From: Oerskovia merdavium
GTDB lineage: Bacteria > Actinomycetota > Actinomycetes > Actinomycetales > Cellulomonadaceae
DNA: 64,000 bases
NCBI RefSeq assembly: GCF_014836755.1
Contig: NZ_JACSQF010000002.1
Location: forward strand, 217,770-281,769
Reading direction: 5' to 3'
The position numbers and the translations under genes were made by a program. Below the pieces are notes generated by a model. The model had not been told where the DNA came from. It did not search any database and worked only from the letters and a program-made list of their open reading frames with translations. Positions 1-8,438 of the stretch are shown in pieces. The first letter of the stretch is position 1. Each line of letters starts with the position of its first letter.

Positions 1-42
1 CCCCCCCCGGGGCCAGGGCGCTCGACGAGCCCACGCATACGG

Positions 43-86
43 CGACGGCCCGGTGCCGGAGGAGATCCTCCAGCACCGGGCCGTCG
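43..86 (-). terminator. Hairpin after dusB
   Basis: A 14-bp perfect stem (43-56 paired with 73-86, CGACGGCCCGGTGC with its complement) encloses a second small GGAG/CTCC stem. It lies just past the dusB stop codon on the minus strand. There is no U-run, as is usual in GC-rich actinobacteria. Nothing recognisable can be assigned to bases 1-42. Confidence 0.55.
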
Positions 87-104
87 TCGTCGGGCGGGCG
101 GGCC

Positions 105-1316
105 TCAGCCCCCGGAGACGCTCAGCTCGGCCTCGCGCAGCTTCTCCTCGAACTCCTCGGAGAGCTCGCGCGAGTCCAACCACCCGTAGGGCAGGTGCGG
201 CTTCTTGGGCGAGCCCGCACGACCGCGCTGGCCCTCTGCGGCCTCGCCCGGGTACGGCTGGTCGAGGTCGAGCGCGTCGAGCTTGCCGCGCAGCTCCTCG
301 AGCGTGGAGACCATCGCGAGCCCCTGCCGGGCCTCACCGCCCACGGCGTACCCCTTGAGGTACCAGGCCATGTGCTTGCGCAGGTCACGCATGCCCTTGC
401 CCTCGTCGCCCCCGAAGTACTCGATCATGAGCTCGCCGTGGCGGTAGATGGTCTCGGCGACCTCGCGCAGCCCTGGCGTCACGCGTGCGTCCGAGCCCGC
501 GAAGGCCGCCGCCAGGTCGGCGAAGAGCCACGGGCGCCCCTGGCACCCGCGCCCGACGACGACGCCGTCGCAGCCCGTCTCACGCACCATGCGCACGGCG
601 TCCTCGGCCGACCAGATGTCACCGTTGCCGAGCACCGGGATGTCGGTCACGGTCTCCTTGAGGCGCGCGATGGCCGACCAGTCCGCGGTGCCGCTGTAGT
701 AGTCGGCCGCGGTCCGGGCGTGCAGCGCGACGGCCGCGACGCCCTCGGCCTGGGCGATGAGCCCGGCCTCGAGGTACGTCAGGTGGTCCTCGTCGATGCC
801 CTTGCGCATCTTGATCGTCACGGGCACGCCGTACGGCTCGGCAGCCTTGACCGCTGCTCGGACGATCGAGGTGAACAGGTCCCGCTTCCACGGCAGCGCC
901 GAGCCGCCGCCCTTGCGCGTCACCTTGGGCACCGGGCACCCGAAGTTGAGGTCGACGTGGTCCGCCCTGTCCTCGCCCGCGATGATCCTGACCGCGGCAC
1001 CGACCGTGGCCGGGTCGACGCCGTAGACCTGGGCCGAGCGCGTCGTCTCGTCGTCCTCGAACGTGACGATCCGCAGCGACTCCTCGTTGCGCTCGACGAG
1101 CGCCCGGCTGGTCACCATCTCGGCGACGTACAGCCCGGCACCGTGCTCGCGGCACAGCCGGCGGAAGGCCGCGTTGGTCACGCCCGCCATGGGGGCCAGG
1201 ACCACGGGGGTCTCGACGACGTGGGGCCCGATCCGCAGGGGCGGCAGCACGTGTCCGGTTGCGGGCGCCGGGGTCTCGGGCGCGCGCGAGGCGTCGGAAA
1301 GGGTGGGGAGGGTCAC
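105..1316 (-). CDS. dusB: tRNA-dihydrouridine synthase (DusB/NifR3 type)
   Basis: FMN enzyme that reduces particular uridines of tRNA to dihydrouridine with NAD(P)H, in the cytoplasm. The 403-aa product has the TIM-barrel opening motif APMAGVTN (residues 41-48), the active-site cysteine in NFGCPVPKV (Cys127), a GNGDIW strand, and the flavin phosphate-binding segment VVVGRGCQGRPW. It ends in the usual helical tRNA-binding domain (RKHMAWYLKG). I chose the GTG at 1316: GGGAGA lies about 9 bases upstream, and the in-frame alternative at 1367 would begin inside the glyS terminator hairpin. It is read after glyS, from which that terminator separates it. Family assignment is firm; the exact uridine modified cannot be told from sequence. 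Confidence 0.93.
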   Translation of the reverse strand: MTLPTLSDASRAPETPAPATGHVLPPLRIGPHVVETPVVLAPMAGVTNAAFRRLCREHGAGLYVAEMVTSRALVERNEESLRIVTFEDDETTRSAQVYGVDPATVGAAVRIIAGEDRADHVDLNFGCPVPKVTRKGGGSALPWKRDLFTSIVRAAVKAAEPYGVPVTIKMRKGIDEDHLTYLEAGLIAQAEGVAAVALHARTAADYYSGTADWSAIARLKETVTDIPVLGNGDIWSAEDAVRMVRETGCDGVVVGRGCQGRPWLFADLAAAFAGSDARVTPGLREVAETIYRHGELMIEYFGGDEGKGMRDLRKHMAWYLKGYAVGGEARQGLAMVSTLEELRGKLDALDLDQPYPGEAAEGQRGRAGSPKKPHLPYGWLDSRELSEEFEEKLREAELSVSGG

Positions 1317-1347
1317 CGGGCCATTCTCCCACCATCCCCCCGGCAGA

Positions 1348-1384
1348 CGAAAAGGGCCGCCGTCCACGGCTGGACGGCGGCCCT
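1348..1384 (-). terminator. Rho-independent terminator of glyS
   Basis: Perfect 14-bp stem (1353-1366 with 1371-1384, AGGGCCGCCGTCCA) with a 4-base loop. On the minus strand it is followed by TTTTCG, one of the few terminators here with a recognisable U-run. Confidence 0.8.
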
Positions 1385-1406
1385 CACGCCCCGGAGGGCG
1401 GGCGTG

Positions 1407-2795
1407 CTAGGCGCCGAGCAGGCGTGCCGCCAGGTAGGCGGTCACCTGGTCGAGCGCGACGCGCTCCTGCTCCATGGAGTCGCGGTGACGGATCGTCACG
1501 GCCTGGTCCTCGAGCGTGTCGAAGTCGACCGTGATGCAGAACGGCGTGCCGATCTCGTCCTGGCGGCGGTAGCGACGACCGATCGCGCCCGCGTCGTCGA
1601 AGTCGACGTTCCAGTACTTGCGCAGCTCGGCGGCCAGGTCGCGCGCCTTGGGCGAGAGCTGCTCGTTGCGGCTGAGCGGCAGCACGGCGGCCTTGACGGG
1701 CGCGAGGCGCGGGTCGAGGCGGAGCACCGTGCGGACGTCGGTGCCGCCCTTCGCGTTGGGTGCCTCCTCCTCGTGGTACGACTCGACGAGGAACGCCATG
1801 AGCGAGCGCGTCAGGCCCGCGGCAGGCTCGATCACGTACGGGACGTACTTCTCGTTCGTGACCGGGTCACGGTAGGTGAGGTCCTTGCCGGAGTGCTCCG
1901 AGTGGGTCTTGAGGTCGAAGTCGGTGCGGTTCGCGACGCCCTCGAGCTCGCCCCACTCGGACCCCTTGAAGCCGAAGCGGTACTCGATGTCGACCGTGCG
2001 GGTCGAGTAGTGCGACAGCTTCTCCTTGGGGTGCTCGTAGAGACGCAGGTTGTCGCGCGAGATACCGAGGTCGACGTACCAGTTGGTGCGCAGGTCGATC
2101 CAGTACTGGTGCCACTCCTCGTCCGTCCCGGGCTCGACGAAGAACTCCATCTCCATCTGCTCGAACTCGCGCGTGCGGAAGATGAAGTTCCCGGGCGTGA
2201 TCTCGTTGCGGAACGACTTGCCGATCTGGCCGATGCCGAACGGCGGCTTCTTGCGTGCCGCGCCCACGACGTTCTGGAAGTTCACGAAGATGCCCTGCGC
2301 GGTCTCGGGGCGCAGGTAGTGCATCCCGGACTCGTCCTCGACCGGGCCGAGATACGTCTTGAGCATCATGTTGAAGTCGCGGGGCTCGGTCCACTGGCCG
2401 CGCGTGCCGCAGTTGGGGCAGGCGATCTCGGCGAGGCCGCCCTCGGGGGCGCGGCCCTTCTTCTCCTCGAACTCCTCGATCATCTGGTCCTCGCGGAACC
2501 GCTTGTGGCACGAGAGGCACTCGGTGAGCGGGTCGGTGAAGACGCCGACGTGGCCCGAGGCGACCCAGACCTCGCGCGGGAGGATCACCGAGGAGTCGAG
2601 GCCCACCACGTCGTCACGGCTCGTGACCATGGTGCGCCACCACTGCTTCTTGATGTTCTCCTTGAGCTCGGTACCCAGGGGCCCGTAGTCCCAGGCGGAC
2701 CGGGTACCGCCGTAGATCTCGCCCGAGGGGAAGACGAACCCGCGCCGCTTGGCGAGGGAGACGACGGCATCGAGTCGAGAGGGCGCAGTGGCCAC
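1407..2795 (-). CDS. glyS: Glycyl-tRNA synthetase, single-chain class II type
   Basis: Charges tRNA-Gly with glycine using ATP. The 462-aa protein is the short single-subunit (archaeal/eukaryotic-like) form found in Actinobacteria, not the alpha2-beta2 form. It opens with the typical segment around [12 protein letters not shown] and has an insert with two CxxC pairs (Cys93/Cys96 and Cys126/Cys129) that should bind zinc. Class II motifs follow ([22 protein letters not shown] region and the late [10 protein letters not shown] region), then a C-terminal anticodon-binding domain. The start is GTG with a GGAG about 10 bases upstream. It is divergent from znuA, with 275 bases between them. Some genomes call this gene glyQS; the function is the same. 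Confidence 0.96.
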   Translation of the reverse strand: MATAPSRLDAVVSLAKRRGFVFPSGEIYGGTRSAWDYGPLGTELKENIKKQWWRTMVTSRDDVVGLDSSVILPREVWVASGHVGVFTDPLTECLSCHKRFREDQMIEEFEEKKGRAPEGGLAEIACPNCGTRGQWTEPRDFNMMLKTYLGPVEDESGMHYLRPETAQGIFVNFQNVVGAARKKPPFGIGQIGKSFRNEITPGNFIFRTREFEQMEMEFFVEPGTDEEWHQYWIDLRTNWYVDLGISRDNLRLYEHPKEKLSHYSTRTVDIEYRFGFKGSEWGELEGVANRTDFDLKTHSEHSGKDLTYRDPVTNEKYVPYVIEPAAGLTRSLMAFLVESYHEEEAPNAKGGTDVRTVLRLDPRLAPVKAAVLPLSRNEQLSPKARDLAAELRKYWNVDFDDAGAIGRRYRRQDEIGTPFCITVDFDTLEDQAVTIRHRDSMEQERVALDQVTAYLAARLLGA

Positions 2796-2947
2796 GGGCG
2801 ATCACTCCAGGAAATCGTGTGTACCCCGCACGTGGCTTCGTGCGGGACGGTGCAGGACAGGCGCCCCGGTCGCCGCGACGAGGCGGGCGAGGGTCCGTGG
2901 GCGCCAACGTCCCAGGCTACTCGGTCTTTCCCGGCGAGGTGAGTCCG

Positions 2948-2999
2948 GGGTGACCCGCAGGCCCGACGGCGCGGGCGCCGTCGGGCGGTCGCGTCACCC
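2948..2999. repeat. Nested perfect palindrome between glyS and znuA
   Basis: Inner arms 2961-2972 and 2975-2986 (GCCCGACGGCGC and its complement) are separated by only GG. Outer arms GGGTGAC (2948-2954) and GTCACCC (2993-2999) are set off by 6 bases on each side. It lies between two divergent genes, where no terminator is needed. Its role is unknown: glyS leader structure or an operator are both possible. Confidence 0.5.
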
Positions 3000-3033
3000 T
3001 GGGTGCGGTGTCACCCAGGCCACACCACCTCTT

Positions 3034-3058
3034 GTTGACATCCGTTATCAATATCAAC
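3034..3058 (+). promoter_or_regulatory. Candidate Zur operator upstream of znuA
   Basis: Imperfect inverted repeat GTTGACATC-N7-AATATCAAC, 13 bases before the znuA ATG, in an unusually AT-rich stretch. It overlaps a TTGACA hexamer (3035-3040) that could be the -35 box. Size, symmetry and position just before a zinc-uptake operon that also encodes a Fur-family regulator suggest Zur binding. The exact match to a Zur matrix was not computed. Confidence 0.6.
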
Positions 3059-3070
3059 GAACATGGAGCC

Positions 3071-4081
3071 ATGCCACTCCTCTCCCGATCGCACCGTGCC
3101 GCCCTCGTCAGCTCCGTCGCCCTCGCGACCACGCTCACCCTGGCGGCCTGCGGCTCCGGAGGGACGTCGGGCGGCGGCGGGTCCGGGGGCGACGGCTCGG
3201 TCGAGGTGCTCGCGTCGTTCTATCCCCTGCAGTTCGTCGCCGAGCGCGTGGGCGGTGACCGCGTCGAGGTCTCCAACCTCACCCCGCCCGCGGCCGAGCC
3301 CCACGACCTGGAGCTCTCGCCCGCCCAGGCACGCACGGTCGGCACGGCCGACCTCGTGGTCTACCAGTCCGGCTTCCAGGCGGCCGTCGACGAGGCCGTC
3401 GAGGGCCGTCAGCCGGCTCACGTGGTCGACGCGTCCGAGGCAGCAGGCCTCGAGGCGCACCCGGGCGAGGCGTCCGCCGACGCGAGCGAGGCCAGCGAGG
3501 GCACGGCCGACGAGCACGCCGACGAGGAGGGCGCCGACGACGGGCACGACCACTCGTCGGAGAGCGGCCTCGACCCCCACTTCTGGCTCGACCCGACACG
3601 ACTGGTCCCGGTCGCCGAGCAGGTCGCGGCCGAGCTCACCGCGATCGACCCCGACGGCGCGGACGAGTACGCGGCCAACCTGGCCGACCTCACGGCCGAC
3701 CTGACCGCACTCGACACCGAGTACGCCGAGGGCCTCGCGAGCTGCGCGAGCCCCTACCTCGTGACCTCGCACGAGGCGTTCGGGTACCTCGCGGAGCGCT
3801 ACGGCCTCGAGCAGATCGGCATCACCGGGATCGACCCGGAGGCCGAGCCGTCACCCGCCCGCCTGCGCGAGGTCGCCGACATCATCCGCGACCACGGCAT
3901 CACGACGATCTTCTTCGAGACCCTCACGAGCCCCAAGGTGACCCAGACCCTGGCCCAGGACGTCGGGGTGCAGGCCGCGGTCCTCGACCCGCTCGAGGGC
4001 CTGAGCGACACCGGCAGCGACTACCTTGACGTCATGCGGAACAACCTGGAGGCGCTGCGCACCGGCCTGACCTGCGCATGA
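3071..4081 (+). CDS. znuA: Zinc ABC transporter substrate-binding lipoprotein
   Basis: Captures zinc outside the membrane and passes it to the ZnuB channel. The 336-aa protein starts with a lipoprotein signal whose lipobox TLAAC puts the anchoring cysteine at residue 27. It then has the metal-ligand segments EPHD (His near 79), a long acidic linker (about 125-168) with a HADEEGADDGHDH stretch, DPHFWLDP, and HEAFGYL. That linker is the usual metal-gathering loop of zinc-specific members. I start at ATG 3071; an upstream in-frame GTG at 3008 would spoil the signal peptide and read through the operator. It overlaps znuC by 4 bases (ATGA). Manganese binding is the alternative, but the linker and the zur gene favour zinc. 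Confidence 0.9.
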   Translation: MPLLSRSHRAALVSSVALATTLTLAACGSGGTSGGGGSGGDGSVEVLASFYPLQFVAERVGGDRVEVSNLTPPAAEPHDLELSPAQARTVGTADLVVYQSGFQAAVDEAVEGRQPAHVVDASEAAGLEAHPGEASADASEASEGTADEHADEEGADDGHDHSSESGLDPHFWLDPTRLVPVAEQVAAELTAIDPDGADEYAANLADLTADLTALDTEYAEGLASCASPYLVTSHEAFGYLAERYGLEQIGITGIDPEAEPSPARLREVADIIRDHGITTIFFETLTSPKVTQTLAQDVGVQAAVLDPLEGLSDTGSDYLDVMRNNLEALRTGLTCA

Positions 4082-4926
4082 GCACCTCACCTCAGACCCC
4101 ACCGGCGATCGAGGGCCGCGGGATCCACGTGACCCTCGGCAACAGCGACATCCTGCGCGGCGTCGACCTCACGGTCGAGCGCGGCGAGGTCGTCGCCCTG
4201 CTCGGCGCGAACGGCTCGGGCAAGTCGACGCTCGTGAAGTCCCTCGTGGGGATCGTGCCGCTCGCGGCGGGCCACGTGCGCCTCCTGGGCGCCGACCTGG
4301 GCCCGCAGGTCCCGTGGGCCGAGCTCGGCTACGTCCCCCAGCGCGTCTCGGCACAGGCCGGCGTGCCCTCGACGGCCGAGGAGGTCGTCGCGTCGGGCCT
4401 CCTTCACGGCCGACGCATCCGGCTGCCCCGCGGCTGGCGCGCGACGGCCCGCGAGGCCCTGGACCGCGTCGGCCTCGCCGACCGCGCGCAGAGCGCCGTG
4501 CACGAGCTCTCCGGCGGCCAGCAGCAGCGCGTCCTCATCGCCCGGGCGCTCGCCCGCGACCCCCGGCTCCTCATCCTCGACGAGCCCGTCGCGGGCGTCG
4601 ACCAGCCCAGCCAGGAGGCGTTCGCCGCGACGCTGACCGAGCTCACGCGCGGCGGCATGACGGTGCTCGTCGTCCTGCACGAGCTGGGCGCGCTCGCGCC
4701 GCTCATCCAGCGCTGCGTGGTCCTGCGCCACGGCCTGGTCGTCCACGACGGCGCCCCGCCTCAGGTCACCTCGGCGCACGCCGGACCCGACCACGAGCAC
4801 CTGCACCCGCACGGCGACGACCCCGAGCGCAGCGCGTCTCCCGGGTCCGACATGGGCCTGACCGACGCCCCGCTCAGCCGCCACTCCCCCACCCCCGCCC
4901 GTATCGACCGTGGAGCCGCCTCGTGA
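4078..4926 (+). CDS. znuC: Zinc ABC transporter ATP-binding protein
   Basis: ATPase that powers zinc import through ZnuB on the inner face of the membrane. The 282-aa protein has Walker A GANGSGKST (43-51), the ABC signature LSGGQQQR (from 144), Walker B LLILDEP (164-170) and an H-loop in VVLHELG. The C-terminal 60 residues continue past the normal fold and include a histidine cluster (HAGPDHEHLHPHGDD) that could bind metal directly; that is inference. It overlaps znuA by ATGA and znuB by GTGA, so translation of the three is probably coupled. Confidence 0.93.
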   Translation: MSTSPQTPPAIEGRGIHVTLGNSDILRGVDLTVERGEVVALLGANGSGKSTLVKSLVGIVPLAAGHVRLLGADLGPQVPWAELGYVPQRVSAQAGVPSTAEEVVASGLLHGRRIRLPRGWRATAREALDRVGLADRAQSAVHELSGGQQQRVLIARALARDPRLLILDEPVAGVDQPSQEAFAATLTELTRGGMTVLVVLHELGALAPLIQRCVVLRHGLVVHDGAPPQVTSAHAGPDHEHLHPHGDDPERSASPGSDMGLTDAPLSRHSPTPARIDRGAAS

Positions 4927-5855
4927 ACGCCCTGGACGAGCTCGTCGGGATGCTCTCCGACCCCTTCATGCAGCGCGCCCTGATCGCGGCCGTGCTCGTC
5001 GGGGTGACCGCGCCCGTCATGGGGACGTACCTCGTGCAGCGCAAGCTGTCCCTGCTCGGCGACGGGATCGGGCACGTGGCCCTGACCGGCGTCGCGCTCG
5101 GCTGGCTCGTGGGCGGAGCCATGGGGGTGGTCCCCAACGACGCCCTGGCTATCCCCGGTGCCGTTGTCGCGGCCGTGATCGGCTCCGTGGTCATCGAGCT
5201 CGTGCGCGAGCGCGGCCGCACGAGCGGCGACGTCGCGCTGGCCCTGATGTTCTACGGCGGGATCGCGGGTGGCGTGCTCCTCATCGGGGTCGCCGGCGGC
5301 AGCTCGGGCAACCTGATGCAGTACCTGTTCGGCTCGATCTCGAGCGTCTCGCCCACCGACCTGTGGCTCACGCTCTTCCTCGGTGCGCTGATCCTCGCGG
5401 TCGGGATGGGGCTGCGTGCCGCGTTGTTCGCGGTGAACTACGACGAGGAGTTCTCCCGTGCGTCGGGCCTGCCCGTGCGCGCGCTCAACATCGCGATCGC
5501 GGTCATCGCGGCGCTGACCGTGACCGTGGCCATGCGGGTCGTGGGTCTGCTGCTCGTGAGCGCGCTCATGATCGTGCCCGTCGCGATCGCTCAGCTCGTG
5601 ACCGTCTCGTTCCGGCGGACCATGGCGCTGGCCATGGCCATCGGGGTCGTGGTCTGCGTGGTCGGACTCTCCGTCACGTACTGGCAGACTCTGTCCCCGG
5701 GGGCCACGATCGTCGTCCTGGCGATCGCCCTGTACGCGGTCGTGGCGATCCTGCGGCCGGTGCTCCTGCGGCGCAAGCCGCGCGTGTCCCACGACCCGCA
5801 CCCCGACATCCCCGACGACGTCCACGTGGAAGGTGGCGAGCGATGCAGCGCATGA
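4923..5855 (+). CDS. znuB: Zinc ABC transporter permease
   Basis: Membrane channel of the zinc importer, ABC-3 family. The 310-aa product is almost entirely hydrophobic, with about eight transmembrane helices and the family segments TYLVQRKLSLLGDGIGHVALTGVALG and GLLLVSALMIVPVAIAQL. It starts at a GTG that overlaps the znuC stop (GTGA, 4923-4926), giving the usual length for the family. The short polar C-terminal tail (DPHPDIPDDVHVEGG) is on the cytoplasmic side by inference. The end overlaps the start of zur. Confidence 0.92.
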   Translation: MNALDELVGMLSDPFMQRALIAAVLVGVTAPVMGTYLVQRKLSLLGDGIGHVALTGVALGWLVGGAMGVVPNDALAIPGAVVAAVIGSVVIELVRERGRTSGDVALALMFYGGIAGGVLLIGVAGGSSGNLMQYLFGSISSVSPTDLWLTLFLGALILAVGMGLRAALFAVNYDEEFSRASGLPVRALNIAIAVIAALTVTVAMRVVGLLLVSALMIVPVAIAQLVTVSFRRTMALAMAIGVVVCVVGLSVTYWQTLSPGATIVVLAIALYAVVAILRPVLLRRKPRVSHDPHPDIPDDVHVEGGERCSA

Positions 5856-6238
5856 CCCGTCAGCGGGCAGCAGTCTCCGACGCACTCGAGGACCTGCCCG
5901 ACTTCCGCAGCGCGCAACAGCTCCACGAGCTGCTGCGCGCTCGCGGCGATGCGGTGGGTCTGGCCACGGTCTACCGCACGCTGCAGACGCTGGCCGACGG
6001 CGGGTACGTCGACGTCCTGCGCACCGAGGACGGTGAGAGCCTCTACCGCAAGTGCGAGCGCAGCGAGCACCACCACCACCTGGTGTGCCGTGAGTGCGGC
6101 ACCGCGGTCGAGATCGACGGCCCGACCGTGGAGACCTGGGCCTCGCAGGTCGGGGCAGCCCACGGCTTCACGGACATCCAGCACACCATCGAGCTCTTCG
6201 GCACGTGCGCGGCGTGCCGGGCGAAGCAGGACGCGTGA
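5843..6238 (+). CDS. zur: Fur-family zinc uptake regulator
   Basis: Metal-sensing repressor that binds DNA when loaded with zinc; here it is expected to shut off the znuACB operon that encodes it. The 131-aa protein has the winged helix (residues about 5-65, with TRQRAAV and ATVYRTLQTLADGG), the SEHHHHLVC metal segment (His76-79), a structural zinc site of Cys82/Cys85 and Cys122/Cys125, and the dimer domain. GGTGG six bases before ATG 5843 supports this start; ATG 5852, which forms ATGA with the znuB stop, is a possible alternative. Iron or manganese sensing cannot be excluded by sequence; the operon context argues for zinc. Confidence 0.87.
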   Translation: MQRMTRQRAAVSDALEDLPDFRSAQQLHELLRARGDAVGLATVYRTLQTLADGGYVDVLRTEDGESLYRKCERSEHHHHLVCRECGTAVEIDGPTVETWASQVGAAHGFTDIQHTIELFGTCAACRAKQDA

Positions 6239-7053
6239 GCGCGGTGCCGGCACTCGTCGGGGCGCTCGCGGACGTGCTCGCCGGCCCGACGGCGTCGCTC
6301 ACCTCCTCGGGACCTGTCACCTCGGTCGTCTCGGCGGCAGGTGACGAGTCGTCCGGGATCTTCTCGATCGACGGCGTGCCGTACTGGATCATCTACGCCG
6401 CGGCGTTCGCGATCGTGTTCGTCCGCGCCCAGGCCACCTACTGGGCCGGCCGCGGCGTCGCCCGAGGGACCGTCAACACGTCGTGGTCGCGGCGCCTCGA
6501 GAGCGAGCGCGCCCAGCGCGCGATCTCCACGATCAACACGTGGGGCCCCATCGCCGTCACGCTGTCCTTCTTCACCGTGGGTGTGCAGACCGTCATCAAC
6601 CTGACGGCGGGCTACACCCGCATGAGGTTCTCCCGCTACCTCGCGGCCCTGCTGCCGGGCTGCGCCATCTGGGCGGCGATCTGGACCACGATCGGCATCG
6701 CCACGTTCAACACGGCCGTGCTGCTCGCGGCCCGCAGCCCGGTCGGGCTGGCGGTGATCGTGCTGCTCGTCGTCGGGCTCGTGGCATGGATCGTCGTCGC
6801 CTCGCGGCGTCGACGCCGCGCCCGGGCGGCCGACGCCTCCCGGGGGCAGGACGACTCGCCCGAGGGCGACGGCGGCGCGGCGGGCGACCAGCCTGCAGCG
6901 CAGGGGGCGGCAGGCACGCAGCCGCACGGAGCCAACCCGTTCGGCGACGTGGCCGACCTGCTGCTCGACTCCACGGACGATGCGCACGACCCCGCCCGCG
7001 GCGCGGGCGGGCAGGACCCGAAGCCCTCGCAGGCCGACCGCTCGCGCGACTGA
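6235..7053 (+). CDS. DedA/VTT-family membrane protein
   Basis: A 272-aa membrane protein of the DedA (SNARE-associated, VTT) family; members act as flippases or transporters for undecaprenyl-phosphate and other lipids. Visible features are a hydrophobic segment around 45-65, the re-entrant-helix region with NTWGPIAVTLSFFTVGVQT, the conserved YTRMRFSRYLAALLPG stretch, and two C-terminal helices followed by a polar tail rich in Gly, Ala, Asp and Gln (about residues 205-272). GTG overlaps the zur stop (GTGA), so it is the last gene of the zinc operon. Whether it has anything to do with zinc is unknown; cotranscription may be incidental. Confidence 0.8.
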   Translation: MSAVPALVGALADVLAGPTASLTSSGPVTSVVSAAGDESSGIFSIDGVPYWIIYAAAFAIVFVRAQATYWAGRGVARGTVNTSWSRRLESERAQRAISTINTWGPIAVTLSFFTVGVQTVINLTAGYTRMRFSRYLAALLPGCAIWAAIWTTIGIATFNTAVLLAARSPVGLAVIVLLVVGLVAWIVVASRRRRRARAADASRGQDDSPEGDGGAAGDQPAAQGAAGTQPHGANPFGDVADLLLDSTDDAHDPARGAGGQDPKPSQADRSRD

Positions 7054-7120
7054 CGGAAGCCGACCGTCACGGTCGATCAGGCCGGGGCCCGCCGTGGTCG
7101 GCTCGGGAGAGCCGGCCCGT

Positions 7121-7498
7121 TCAGGAGATCTCGGTGGCCGTCTCGTCGGGCTCGCCCAGGCAGAACTGGTTGCCCTGCGGGTCGGTGAGCACCGACCACC
7201 TGTAGCCCGGGATGGTGTGCTCTGCCACGAGGCCCGCGCCGTCGGCGACCAGGCGCTCGACCTCGGCCGCGCGGTCCGGCGCGGACAGGTCCAGGTGGAT
7301 CTTGTTCTTGCCCGGCGTCGGGTCCTCGACCTTCTGGAAGCCGAGCACGGGGCCCTGGCCGTCGCCCGCAGGCGCGACCTCGAGGAACCAGCCGTCGGCC
7401 TCGTCGACGAGACGCCCGCCTGTCTGCCGTGCCCACCACTGCGCCAACGGACGCGGGTCGGTCGAGTCCACCGTGACCATGCCGATCGAGAGTGTCAT
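7121..7498 (-). CDS. VOC-superfamily (glyoxalase-like) protein
   Basis: A 125-aa protein with the paired beta-alpha-beta-beta-beta modules of the vicinal oxygen chelate fold: an N-terminal LSIGMVTVDSTDPRPLAQWW strand and helix, KNKIHLDL in the second module, and the closing DPQGNQFCLGE motif. Such proteins range from antibiotic-binding proteins to dioxygenases and lyases; no specific substrate can be named. The ATG at 7498 is preceded by TAGCCT and 7 bases with no Shine-Dalgarno, which suggests a leaderless transcript. It converges with dedA (67 bases between). Confidence 0.78.
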   Translation of the reverse strand: MTLSIGMVTVDSTDPRPLAQWWARQTGGRLVDEADGWFLEVAPAGDGQGPVLGFQKVEDPTPGKNKIHLDLSAPDRAAEVERLVADGAGLVAEHTIPGYRWSVLTDPQGNQFCLGEPDETATEIS

Positions 7499-7511
7499 AC
7501 CCGGCAGGCTA
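7498..7511 (-). promoter_or_regulatory. Leaderless-type -10 box before the VOC gene
   Basis: TAGCCT (7511 to 7506) lies 7 bases before the ATG, so the transcript could begin at or next to the start codon. No clear -35 hexamer is seen. Confidence 0.45.
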
Positions 7512-7649
7512 GCGAGAGGTACCGACACGCGCAGCACGTGCCCCACCAGGGCGCCGGCCGCGACCACCGGGCACACGTTCCTCGGTGAAGGGCTGCCGCC
7601 TCGGGAGAGGAACCCTGCGTCTCCCGCGGCGACAGCGCTCCTCCGCGCG

Positions 7650-8438
7650 TCAGGGGAGGTCGGCCGACTTGTCGATCGCGCCGCCGTAGCGCCGGTCACG
7701 GCTCGCGTACTCCTCGACCGCACGCCACAGGCTGCGGCGGTCCACGTCCGGCCAGTGCTCGGGCAGGAAGACCATCTCCGCGTACGCGGCCTGCCAGATC
7801 ATGAAGTTGGACGTGCGCTGCTCACCCGAGGACCTCAGGAACAGGTCCACGTCCGGCAGGTCCGGCTCGTCGAGGTACTTGGCGACGGTCTTCTCGGTGA
7901 CCTTCCTGGGGTCCAGGCGACCGGCCGCGACCTCCTGCGCGATCGCCTGCGCCGCGTCCGCGATCTCGGCCCGGCCCCCGTAGTTCACGCACATCGTCAG
8001 GGTGCAGGTGTCGTTGCCCGCGGTGATCCGCTCGGCGTCCTCGAGCTCCTTGATGACCGAGCCCCACAGGCGCGGGCGTCGCCCCGCCCAACGCATCCGG
8101 ACGCCCCAGCTGCTCATCTCGTCGCGTCGACGACGGATCACGTCGCGGTTGAACTGCATGAGGAAGCGCACCTCCTCGGGTGAACGCTTCCAGTTCTCGG
8201 TCGAGAACGCGTAGGCCGAGACGTGCTTGACGCCGATCTCGATGGCTCCCGCCACGACGTCCAGCAGCGCGGCCTCACCGGCCTTGTGACCCTCGGTCCG
8301 CGGCAGCCCGCGCTCGTTGGCCCAGCGGCCGTTGCCGTCCATGACGATCGCGACGTGGTTGGGCACGAACCGGGCCGGGATGTTGGGCGCGACGGCCCCC
8401 GACGGGTGCGGCGGGGGCGGCTGGATCGGTCGGGCCAT
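7650..8438 (-). CDS. uppS: Isoprenyl (undecaprenyl/decaprenyl) diphosphate synthase, cis type
   Basis: Makes the long cis-prenyl diphosphate that becomes the lipid carrier for peptidoglycan and wall polymers, at the membrane face. The 262-aa protein carries the catalytic VMDGNGRWA (Asp34) and RTEGHKAG, the AFSTENWKR segment, and the C-terminal [16 protein letters not shown] motif. The proline-rich first 20 residues are an extension. Its ATG overlaps the recO stop by one base (TGATG), so the two are translationally coupled. Chain length is not decided by the sequence; in actinobacteria C50 as well as C55 products are known. Confidence 0.93.
   Translation of the reverse strand: MARPIQPPPPHPSGAVAPNIPARFVPNHVAIVMDGNGRWANERGLPRTEGHKAGEAALLDVVAGAIEIGVKHVSAYAFSTENWKRSPEEVRFLMQFNRDVIRRRRDEMSSWGVRMRWAGRRPRLWGSVIKELEDAERITAGNDTCTLTMCVNYGGRAEIADAAQAIAQEVAAGRLDPRKVTEKTVAKYLDEPDLPDVDLFLRSSGEQRTSNFMIWQAAYAEMVFLPEHWPDVDRRSLWRAVEEYASRDRRYGGAIDKSADLP

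Noticed and set aside
1317-1367. Longer dusB start.
   Set aside because: The extra codons lie within the terminator hairpin of glyS and do not resemble the family.
195-2942. A 915-codon open frame on the plus strand opposite dusB and glyS.
   Set aside because: Antisense of two clear genes; arginine/leucine/valine/aspartate-rich translation typical of the opposite frame of GC-rich coding DNA. The same holds for the long plus-strand frames at 9253-11577, 11270-13363, 23351-25897, 31321-33624, 34561-36816 and 45997-48081.
2796-2947. T-box riboswitch before glyS.
   Set aside because: No TGGNACCGCG T-box sequence or specifier-loop arrangement was found in the leader.
3008-3070. Upstream start extending znuA by 21 codons.
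   Set aside because: It would translate through the candidate Zur operator and put a polar segment before the signal peptide; ATG 3071 gives a proper lipoprotein signal.
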